From contig NZ_FOVJ01000002.1 of NCBI RefSeq assembly GCF_900115125.1, positions 434,001 to 498,000 of the forward strand: a stretch of DNA of 64,000 nt, in the 5' to 3' direction. The translations under genes were made by a program, and so were the position numbers. Shown piece after piece: positions 56,961 through 64,000 of the stretch (the first letter of the stretch is position 1; each line of letters begins with the position of its first letter). Source of the DNA: Nitrosospira briensis. Its GTDB lineage: Bacteria; Pseudomonadota; Gammaproteobacteria; Burkholderiales; Nitrosomonadaceae. The notes beneath the pieces were generated by a model that had not been told where the DNA came from, did not search any database, and saw nothing but the letters and a program-made list of their open reading frames with translations.

Positions 56961-57719
56961 TCATGCTTGACGCCCCTGGTCTACCGCATATCCTTGGGCG
57001 GATCCGGGGCGATTCCGGGAAATGCCCATTTCGGCTCCAGCATATCGCACGACGGTTGACAAGGTAGAGCAGGCGGCGCGCGAGTCCTTCGCCAGCCGCA
57101 GTAGCGTGGCAACAGTTAAAGATCGACGCAACAGCAGCGGCAGCAAGCGGGACAAGTCCGCGCTTCCATCCTGACGTACCGCGTCGAGCAGGGCCGGAGG
57201 AGGCGAAAATCCGGCTGGGTCCGAGATCGCCCGTATTGCCAGGAACGGTAAATCCGCACGAGCGGCAACTTCCGCCACCGCTCCACTCTCCATATCAACT
57301 GCGCACGCTTCCTCGGTGTGCGCCAGTTCACCTTTCGCAGCGGTCGAGGTCACGACTGTCCTGCTCGCAGCCAACACCCCGCCGCCAATGCGCAAGTAGC
57401 CGGGAAGGTGCTGCCGCAGGCGATCACGCCAACTCAAGTCAACTTCAAACGAACGACCGAAACGGATGGACTCGGGCAATATCAGATCTCCTGGATGCAG
57501 ATCCGCGTGCAAGGCGCCTGCAAATCCAAAGCTCATCAGAGCGGTCGCACCACCTGCCCTCAGTCCTTCTGCTGCTCCCCGCGCCGCCTCCTCGCCCATC
57601 CCGCAGAGCCATATCGACGCGTTCTCTCCCAGCCTGATCCGTTGATTAAAGGGCAGGCGGCGCGATGTAATACAACGTGCTTCCACTCGCATCGCCGCGA
57701 CAATGCCAACCCCGCTCAC
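56961..57719 (-). CDS. hpnG: Hopanoid-associated nucleoside phosphorylase HpnG
   Basis: HpnG removes adenine from adenosylhopane to give phosphoribosylhopane on the way to bacteriohopanetetrol. The 252-residue protein has the nucleoside-phosphorylase fold: GIVAAMRVEARC at the start, LMSFGFAGALHADLHPGDLILPE, AVDMESGAVAEVA (the ribose/phosphate and substrate site) and IRAISDPAGF. The start is the GTG overlapping the shc stop (GTGA), giving VSGVGIVAAM; an upstream ATG inside shc is less likely. Direct contact with shc supports the name over other phosphorylases such as MtnN. Confidence 0.9.
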   Translation of the reverse strand: MSGVGIVAAMRVEARCITSRRLPFNQRIRLGENASIWLCGMGEEAARGAAEGLRAGGATALMSFGFAGALHADLHPGDLILPESIRFGRSFEVDLSWRDRLRQHLPGYLRIGGGVLAASRTVVTSTAAKGELAHTEEACAVDMESGAVAEVAARADLPFLAIRAISDPAGFSPPPALLDAVRQDGSADLSRLLPLLLRRSLTVATLLRLAKDSRAACSTLSTVVRYAGAEMGISRNRPGSAQGYAVDQGRQA

Positions 57720-59662
57720 GCGGAACTTTTCCGGGTCATCGCATGGAATCTGGTCAGGGCCCATAACGGGAAATATTTCGAATACCCGTAATATTTCAGG
57801 TAAAAAACCCTCGGGAAGCCGGGGGCGGTAAACCAGGGTTCATACCACAGTCCATCACCGCTCTGCTCGCGCAACAGGTATTCGATGCCACGGCGCACTT
57901 CATCGCTGTTTCCTTCACCTGCCGCCATTAAGCCCAGCAAGGCCCAGGCCGTCTGGAAAGATGTGCTCCTTTCGAACTGCCCGGCTTTCTGAGGCTCGGC
58001 ATAGCTGCCGTTACTTTCACCCCACCCGCCATCGTCGCGCTGCACGGACTTCAGCCACTGTACCGCGCGGCGAATGGCAAGGTGGTTGGTATCAAGACCG
58101 GCAAGGCGGAAAGCCTCCAGTACCGACCACGTCCCGTAAATGTAATTGCTTCCCCAACGGCCGAACCACGCTCCGGTCGATTCCTGCTCGCGGAATAGAT
58201 AAGCCAGGCCCCGCTCCACTGCATCCCTATGCCTGGACTCACCGCATAGGGCAAGAAAACCAGTGCATCGGGCGGTTACGTCGCTGGTAGGCGGATCGAG
58301 CAGGGCACCATGGTCCGCAAATGGAATTTCATTGAGATAATAATAAGTATTGTTGGTGTCAAACGCAGCAAAGCCGCCATTGCGCGACTGCATGCCTGCT
58401 AGCCAGTCCGCGGCACGCGCTATGCTTTCACGATAGGCTTCAGGGTCCGCCTGATGCAAAGACCAGGCAACCGCTGCGGTATCGTCCAGATCCGGATAAT
58501 GCGGGTTTGCATACTGGAAGGCCCAGCCGCCCCCTGGCAAGTCAGGATGTTCTTCCTGCCAGTCCGCGGGCGCATCAAGTATCTGATGCGGAATGAGCCA
58601 GTCAAGTGCTTTCCGGATGGGCTTTTGATCCGCGCCGGCTTCCTCCTGCAAGGCGAGGCACGTCAGGACGGTGTCCCATACGGGCGATACGCAGGGCTGA
58701 CACCAGACACGCTCGCCTTCGTCCACCAGCAGTCCGCGTAGAGCGTCACGGCACTGCTCTCGGTACGGATGCTCATACGGATAGCCCAGTAACGCGAGAG
58801 CCTCGCCTGCGTTCACAATAGCCGGAAAGATTCCTCCCAGGCCCGAATCACCATTAAGCCGCTCCACTATCCAGCGTTCGGCGCGGCGTATCGCGTGGCG
58901 GCGCAGACCCTGCGGGATAAACGGTTCAAATATGGAAGCAGAACGCTCCAGCATTAAAAACAGACGATTAAGGCGGGTACGCACGGGAAAATAATTTCGC
59001 TCGTCCTCGGGAGCCACCGTAAATAGTTCCCGAATGTGGACCTTGCGCGGATTTGCTGCACGTGCCTTCAAGCTGCATAGAATGGACAGGGGTATTGTAA
59101 CGGTACGAGACCAGTATGCGATCTTGCTCAGGTGGAAAGGAAACCATCGCGGCAACAGTATGATTTCTACCGGTACAAATGGAACGCCGCGCCAGGGAAT
59201 CTGTCCATACATGGCAAGCAATATCCGCGTAAACACATTGGCCCGCGCCGCGCCACCGTGTTTCAGGATGGCTGCTCTCGCTCGCTTCATATGCGGCGCA
59301 TCAGGCGCATCACCTACGATTTTCAAGGCGTAATAAGCCTTGACGGTACAACTTAGATCGAAATCCCCGCCATAATATAAGGGCCATCCGCCATGGCTGG
59401 AATCCTGCTTTTCACGGATAAATTGTGCAATCCTGATTTCCAGGTCCACGTCGACATCATCCATGAAGTGCATCATCAGCACATACTCTGCTGGAATCGT
59501 ACAGTCCGCTTCCAGCGGAAAACACCAATGACCATCATCCTTCTGCGTTGACAGCAGCGCATTGCGTGCTGCAACCAGCCCATCTTCCAGGGGCGTAGTG
59601 CTGGCTGAATTTTGGTACGGATCTTGCAGGGACAATTTGGCGGCACCTCCAAATCTTTTCAT
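57716..59662 (-). CDS. shc: Squalene-hopene cyclase
   Basis: Shc (HpnF) folds squalene into hopene or hopanol at the membrane. The 648 residues are the usual length. The catalytic acid motif DxDDTA is seen as DLDDTAAV near residue 388, and several QW repeats are visible (QKDDGHWCFPLEAD, QSRNGGFAAFDTNN, QRDDGGWGESNGSY, QSGDGLWYEPW), together with FALSE-type YFPLWALTRFHAM at the end. It overlaps hpnG by four bases and lies about 170 bases after mlaA on the same strand. Confidence 0.97.
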   Translation of the reverse strand: MKRFGGAAKLSLQDPYQNSASTTPLEDGLVAARNALLSTQKDDGHWCFPLEADCTIPAEYVLMMHFMDDVDVDLEIRIAQFIREKQDSSHGGWPLYYGGDFDLSCTVKAYYALKIVGDAPDAPHMKRARAAILKHGGAARANVFTRILLAMYGQIPWRGVPFVPVEIILLPRWFPFHLSKIAYWSRTVTIPLSILCSLKARAANPRKVHIRELFTVAPEDERNYFPVRTRLNRLFLMLERSASIFEPFIPQGLRRHAIRRAERWIVERLNGDSGLGGIFPAIVNAGEALALLGYPYEHPYREQCRDALRGLLVDEGERVWCQPCVSPVWDTVLTCLALQEEAGADQKPIRKALDWLIPHQILDAPADWQEEHPDLPGGGWAFQYANPHYPDLDDTAAVAWSLHQADPEAYRESIARAADWLAGMQSRNGGFAAFDTNNTYYYLNEIPFADHGALLDPPTSDVTARCTGFLALCGESRHRDAVERGLAYLFREQESTGAWFGRWGSNYIYGTWSVLEAFRLAGLDTNHLAIRRAVQWLKSVQRDDGGWGESNGSYAEPQKAGQFERSTSFQTAWALLGLMAAGEGNSDEVRRGIEYLLREQSGDGLWYEPWFTAPGFPRVFYLKYYGYSKYFPLWALTRFHAMTRKSSA

Positions 59663-59831
59663 ATATTTTTTTACCTAAGCTGCCTCATGCGGAATTCAGT
59701 ATGAATTCCACTCGGTCGGCATGAAAGTGATTACAAAGCTTCAAAGAAAACGTGCTTGCATTGAGCTATCTGAATATAATGCTGCGAGCGATTCGAGGAC
59801 TTCGGAAAGGCGCCGCCCACTGAATCAAGCT

Positions 59832-60617
59832 TCAGAGTAACGACTCGGCTTTGGATTCATTCTGTAATGCATCATCGTCAATCGGATCGTCGTAACTCTC
59901 GGGCGGCGGGTCGCCATCATAAATCAGATGCTTGCGCTGCTGCAAAAATCCCTCTCGCACAAACAGATAAGGATCCAGCGCGGCCTGGTCCCGAACCCGC
60001 ATGGGGCCGGATAACCTGGCACGTCTATCAATGATACTTAAAACCGTGACAGGGCCGACAATTGCTGTACTGGCAAAAGATCCGGCATAAAACAAAAGAT
60101 TGCTGAAAACACTCACGGGAATGCCTGGCGCATCGCGATAGGTACTGGGACCGATCAGGGGAACAAAAAGGTAAGATCCGGTATCGACACCCCAAACACC
60201 AAGTGTTTGCCCAAAATCCTCGTCATGTTGCGGCAGGCCCATGGACGCAGCCATATCGAAAAGTCCGCCCACACCGATCGTTGAATTGACCACGAAGCGC
60301 ATGCTATCCTGAAAACCCTGCCGTACCTTACCCTGTAAAAAATCGTTCAGGATAACGTTCGGGTATGCAAGGTTGTCATAGAAATTTCCTATTGAACGCT
60401 GCATGGGGTCAGGCACATACTTTATATAAACATCAGCGACCGGGGCGAGAACGTTTCGGTCCACCATATCCGTAAAGTTATAAAATTTCCGGTTGGTTTC
60501 TTCATTGGGGTCAACCGTATCCATGCTCGCGTTGTTCTGGCGCGTGCTTGCACAGCCCGTAAACAGTAATGCGCACACTAACAATAGAGCCGTTGCCGGC
60601 TTATGCTTCATGATCAT
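59832..60617 (-). CDS. mlaA: MlaA (VacJ) family outer-membrane lipoprotein
   Basis: MlaA removes phospholipid from the outer leaflet of the outer membrane and hands it to MlaC. The 261-residue precursor has a lipobox with Cys22 (LLFTGC). The family signature DPNEETNRKFYNFTDMVDRN starts near residue 36, and RFVVNSTIGVGGLFDMA, DFGQTLGVWGV and LIGPSTYRD follow. The acidic C-terminal tail is low complexity. Its place between hpnN and shc suggests a job in hopanoid or lipid trafficking along with HpnM (MlaC family) and HpnN. Confidence 0.94.
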   Translation of the reverse strand: MIMKHKPATALLLVCALLFTGCASTRQNNASMDTVDPNEETNRKFYNFTDMVDRNVLAPVADVYIKYVPDPMQRSIGNFYDNLAYPNVILNDFLQGKVRQGFQDSMRFVVNSTIGVGGLFDMAASMGLPQHDEDFGQTLGVWGVDTGSYLFVPLIGPSTYRDAPGIPVSVFSNLLFYAGSFASTAIVGPVTVLSIIDRRARLSGPMRVRDQAALDPYLFVREGFLQQRKHLIYDGDPPPESYDDPIDDDALQNESKAESLL

Positions 60618-60802
60618 TAAGGCAAGTACCTTGTTAATCCTCGGGCATGCTGGAACTCGGGTGCTTTTTCAGGCGCCGCCACCGCAAGTGCGAAGTATAA
60701 ACAATAATCGCCAAATTATGGCATAACTTTCTCTTATCACGCTTGTTTTACAACAATAACGGTGTGTGCAACGGGAACCCGGCCAGTTTTGGTACTCACC
60801 CT

Positions 60803-63460
60803 TCATGCTCCGGCCCTTCGAACGGGAGCCCGCAACAGCGCGGGCAGTATCACGAGAGTGCAGAGCAGAGTAAACGTGAGGCCCACAGTAAGCATTATTC
60901 CCATGCTGGCGGTACCCTGGTGCGATGAAAACATGAGGCTGGCGAAATCGACCAGAGCAGTCAGTGCGCTGTAAAAAATGGCGCGCGCCGTACTGGTGTG
61001 AATCAGAAGTTCGCTCACCATTTCGTTATTCAAGCTCCGGTGTACCATGTGAAGGCTGCTATCGATGCCCAGGCCCAGCAGGAGCGGCAAGGCAATAATA
61101 TTGGCAAAGTTGAATGGTACGTTCAACAATACCGTGAAGGTGGCGGTGAACAAGCTGGATAGTAAAAGTGGAAGCAGAACCAGCAGCGTGTACTTCAGGC
61201 TGCGCAACAATATCAACAGGGCCACGATAATCCCCGCCAGCGCGAGGAGAAACGCCTGAATGAATGCCTGCACCACGGCCTCGCCCGCCTCAAGGCTCAC
61301 CATGGGCGCGCCAGTCGCATTCGGGGTCACTTGCTGCACGGCCCGCACGAAACGCCGTAACGCCTCATTGTCGTTGAGGTCTTCTTCTGGATAAATTGCC
61401 AGCCGATATTCACCCGCCCGGCTCTGCCACCGGCTTGCTAAAGGTGCGGGGAGGTCCTGCTGTTCAAATGGCACGGCTTCAGTAGCGATATGCAGGCTCT
61501 GCAAGGCGGCCGGCAGGGTAAGGAGTAGATCGTTCTCCATAGAACTCAGCAACCTGTCCCTCTCGTCGGGACCGGCGGAATCAAGCCGGGTGAATAGCGC
61601 AGCGAGCGACGACCTGAGTGTGCGCGCTGTCGCCAGTGCAGGGTGTTCGGGGCGGCCGGCAATAAAGCGGTCTAATGTATTCGCCAGTTCGGTCAACGCC
61701 TTGCGCTGCTGTGCCGCCGCGTCCCCTTCCGGTGGCGGAGGCTGCGTCGCGGTGATAATCGGCCCCATGGTAAGCGCCATTTCCTCGATAAGCTGGATTT
61801 TTTCATCCTGTTCGGATGGCACAAAATCCAGGATGGTCAGCACCTTGCTCACTTCAGGAAGCTCAGTCAACTGTTTAGCCAGACGTTCTGCTTCCTTGCG
61901 ATCGCGGGCCAATGCAGTCGCGTGCCAGGGCGATTGGTCAGCCTCCGCAAGAAGTTCCTGGAAAGTGCGTACCGCCTGCCCCTTGGGATCCTGCATGTTC
62001 AGCAGGTTGTAGTCGAATCTTACCTGGGGCAGTATTACAAGCGCAGCAATTGAAGCGATCAAAGTGATGGCATACGTTACCTTGTGCCACCTCAAGGATA
62101 GCTCGAGCACTTTACCCACGGAGCTCTTCGTAATGGCTTTCGCTGGCGGTCGCTTCGGCAGGTAACGGAGCAGGGCAGGGCCTACGGTGAGTGTAACGAG
62201 CAGACTGATGATCATGCCGGTACCGGAGATGATTCCCAGCTCCGCCACGCCGCTATAGTCGGTGGGTATAAATGCGTAAAAACCGATGGCGTTGGTAATC
62301 GTGCATGCAGTCAGGGCGGCTCCGGCATCGCCGCCGGACACGTGTATAGCCTCGGCCGGTGGTGCCCCGCCTTCCAGAATCTCACGATATCGGAGCAGAA
62401 AATGGATAGCAAAATCAGCGCCCAATCCGATGTACAAAACCGCGAATGCGATGGATATTATATTCAGATGGCCGACGGCGACGGTGGCGAACGCCGCAGT
62501 GAGGATCAGGCCCAATGTCAGACAGACAAGCACGTTGAGTATCAGCCCGGGGGTACGCATGGCAAAATAGAGCACTACCACCACCATGACGAACGTGACT
62601 ATCCCTGCATATTCCATACCCCGCAGCGAACTGTTGAGCTCCTCTTCGGCTAACGCTACCTCGCCCGTGATTCGCAGGCTTACGGGGCCATCCTCGGTCA
62701 CCCCGGCATCCTTTGCCGCTTCATGCAAGGCCGCAATGGATTGCTCGGCCGGGAATAGCTGGGTGTAATCGAGTCTCGGTTTTACTACAATCAGTTCCTG
62801 GTATTTGCTCTTCTGCGGTTCGTTGTTGAATAACGATTGCCATGACAATGCTCTCGGCGATCCGGTGAGCCTTGCGTCCAGAGTCGCGCTCATCCCGCTC
62901 AGTACGGGACCGAGTTCCATGGTGCGTCCCTTGTACAACTCCTCGACCGCTCCAGTAAGCACGGCAGCAAAGGCAGTCAGGGTGGGTTCGCGGGCAATGT
63001 GGGCGATCAACGGCTGTGCCGCCGCGAGCCTGTCGGTGATCTGTTCCAACTCCGGAATGCTTTCGTAGAGCAGACCATTACGCACGAAAAAATCGTCTAC
63101 GTTTGGCGGATAAACATCATGAAAATTTGTGGTATCTTTTTTTAACGTGGCAGCAAGGCGTTTCGTTGCGGAGCGGGCCTGTTCGGGTGTCGGCGCATCC
63201 AGCACTACCAGCAGCGTGTCCATATCCTGCGGGAACGTCTTATTGTAGTGCTTCATGTTGACGCGAAACGGCAAGTCCTCCGAAAGCATTTCCGTAGTAT
63301 CGGTATTCATGCCCAGATTGCGCGAAATGTATACGCTGCAACCCGCCGCGACCAGCAGTGCTAAAAGAAGAACCCAGAAACCATAACGATAGGAAATGGC
63401 AGACCAGCGCGCAAAGGAGTCATAGATGCGGCTGTGAGACGCTTTATTTGGATTGGTCAT
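60803..63460 (-). CDS. hpnN: Hopanoid transporter HpnN, RND superfamily
   Basis: HpnN is an inner-membrane RND-type (MmpL-like) transporter that in Rhodopseudomonas and Burkholderia carries hopanoids to the outer membrane. The 885-residue protein has one N-terminal membrane segment (about 27-48), a large periplasmic loop, five segments including SIAFAVLYIGLGADFAIHFLL (a GxxxD-type core), a second loop (about 480-720) and a final set with ALPLLLGLGIDSSLHMVHRSL. The two-fold pseudo-symmetry is clear. hpnM ends 51 bases upstream and mlaA starts 185 bases downstream, so substrate delivery proteins flank it. Confidence 0.94.
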   Translation of the reverse strand: MTNPNKASHSRIYDSFARWSAISYRYGFWVLLLALLVAAGCSVYISRNLGMNTDTTEMLSEDLPFRVNMKHYNKTFPQDMDTLLVVLDAPTPEQARSATKRLAATLKKDTTNFHDVYPPNVDDFFVRNGLLYESIPELEQITDRLAAAQPLIAHIAREPTLTAFAAVLTGAVEELYKGRTMELGPVLSGMSATLDARLTGSPRALSWQSLFNNEPQKSKYQELIVVKPRLDYTQLFPAEQSIAALHEAAKDAGVTEDGPVSLRITGEVALAEEELNSSLRGMEYAGIVTFVMVVVVLYFAMRTPGLILNVLVCLTLGLILTAAFATVAVGHLNIISIAFAVLYIGLGADFAIHFLLRYREILEGGAPPAEAIHVSGGDAGAALTACTITNAIGFYAFIPTDYSGVAELGIISGTGMIISLLVTLTVGPALLRYLPKRPPAKAITKSSVGKVLELSLRWHKVTYAITLIASIAALVILPQVRFDYNLLNMQDPKGQAVRTFQELLAEADQSPWHATALARDRKEAERLAKQLTELPEVSKVLTILDFVPSEQDEKIQLIEEMALTMGPIITATQPPPPEGDAAAQQRKALTELANTLDRFIAGRPEHPALATARTLRSSLAALFTRLDSAGPDERDRLLSSMENDLLLTLPAALQSLHIATEAVPFEQQDLPAPLASRWQSRAGEYRLAIYPEEDLNDNEALRRFVRAVQQVTPNATGAPMVSLEAGEAVVQAFIQAFLLALAGIIVALLILLRSLKYTLLVLLPLLLSSLFTATFTVLLNVPFNFANIIALPLLLGLGIDSSLHMVHRSLNNEMVSELLIHTSTARAIFYSALTALVDFASLMFSSHQGTASMGIMLTVGLTFTLLCTLVILPALLRAPVRRAGA

Positions 63461-63511
63461 GCTTCAGGAAGCAATTGGGGACGATCGATCCTTGGTGCTG
63501 CCCAGGTTTGT

Positions 63512-64000
63512 TCAACCTTCTTGTTCAGTCAGGACGACCTTTTTCTTCAGCATGTCAATGAGCGCGGCGAAGCCATCGCGCTGCAGGATGGCGCGGTACT
63601 CGACCCGTTTCAAGGCAAGATCACTGACGCCGTCGGCCAGGACGTTTACGATGCGCCAGCCTTCCTTGCCCTCGCGCAGGACGTAGTCGAAACGTACGGG
63701 TTCGCCGGCCTTTTGAACCAGCCGGGTGCGGATCATAATCTGATCTCGGGGCATGGGCTGTCGCTCCAGAAATTCGAAACGCTCTCCCTCATGGCTTTTA
63801 AACCACCCGGCGTAGCTACCAACGCTGAGCTTTCGGAAAACATCCGTAAAGGTACGCTGCTGCTCGGCAGTCAACTGAGTCCAGTTGGCCCCTAATGCGG
63901 TACGGGCGATAAAATCAAGATCATGAGTTTGATCAACAACAGGAGCAAGCAAGTCGTACCGTCCTTGATACCCGAGTTTTGGGCCTTCACGCATCGCCTT
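63512..64000 (-). CDS. hpnM: HpnM / MlaC-family periplasmic carrier (partial, N-terminus beyond the right edge)
   Basis: About 163 C-terminal residues are visible; the frame runs off the window, so the signal peptide is not seen. The pattern YDLLAPVVDQTHDLDFIARTALG, LTAEQQRTFTDVFRKLSVGSYAGWF, and GWRIVNVLADGVSDLALKRVEYRAIL is that of MlaC/Ttg2D proteins, which bind lipids in a periplasmic pocket. Next to hpnN this is best called HpnM. It is probably the first or an early gene of the hopanoid transport unit. Confidence 0.9.
   Translation of the reverse strand, partial: KAMREGPKLGYQGRYDLLAPVVDQTHDLDFIARTALGANWTQLTAEQQRTFTDVFRKLSVGSYAGWFKSHEGERFEFLERQPMPRDQIMIRTRLVQKAGEPVRFDYVLREGKEGWRIVNVLADGVSDLALKRVEYRAILQRDGFAALIDMLKKKVVLTEQEG

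Overview
The window reads as the chromosome of a Betaproteobacterium of the order Nitrosomonadales, most likely an ammonia oxidiser close to Nitrosospira. This is inference from gene content and protein character: an SAH riboswitch in front of ahcY, a homodimeric-type pyruvate dehydrogenase E1, short DksA, Coq7-type ubiquinone synthesis, PEP-CTERM sorting, hopanoid genes, and a glycolate/glyoxylate pair that suits a CO2-fixing autotroph. No rRNA, tRNA, CRISPR array, prophage or intact insertion sequence was seen; most of the window is dense housekeeping DNA.

Layout. 1-2.8 kb: aceE (cut by the left edge) and folD, with a 236 bp MITE-like element ending three bases before the folD start codon. 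3-12 kb: an unknown membrane protein, an AIF-like flavoprotein, pyrC-recQ, several small proteins, lgt. 12.5-18 kb: ilvD, a DUF255 thioredoxin-fold protein, a small cytochrome c with a clear terminator, ElyC-like and OsmC proteins. 18-24.7 kb: coq7 and a lone glcF, a Gdt1-type cation transporter, CBS protein, MidA-type methyltransferase, pteridine-reductase-like SDR. 24.7-28.2 kb: gatCAB. 28.3-34.9 kb: the cell-elongation operon mreBCD-mrdA-rodA-rlpA. 35-38.3 kb: a gene-poor accessory patch with a recombinase remnant, long hairpins and a PEP-CTERM protein, then a glyoxylate aminotransferase. 38.5-42.5 kb: methyl-cycle genes metK, ahcY (SAH riboswitch) and metF. 42.6-48.7 kb: dapF-DUF484-xerC, hslVU and a DEAD-box helicase. 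48.9-53.3 kb: a metallophore-type RiPP operon. 53.7-56.8 kb: dksA and rpsO-pnp. 57-64 kb: hopanoid synthesis and transport genes hpnM-hpnN-mlaA-shc-hpnG (hpnM cut by the right edge).

The most interesting region is 50.8-53.3 kb. A DUF692 (MNIO) enzyme and its DUF2063 partner follow two small secreted proteins with nearly the same signal peptide. One is a classic precursor with three EGKCG repeats. The other carries a single EGRCG motif fused to two complete EF-hand loops and a Gly/Pro-rich tail. I read this as a bufferin/HvfA-like copper-binding RiPP system with an unusual calcium-binding second substrate. Other points worth checking are the MITE-like element, several long perfect intergenic hairpins, a terminator-like hairpin in the glcF leader, and the separation of glcF from any visible glcD/glcE.
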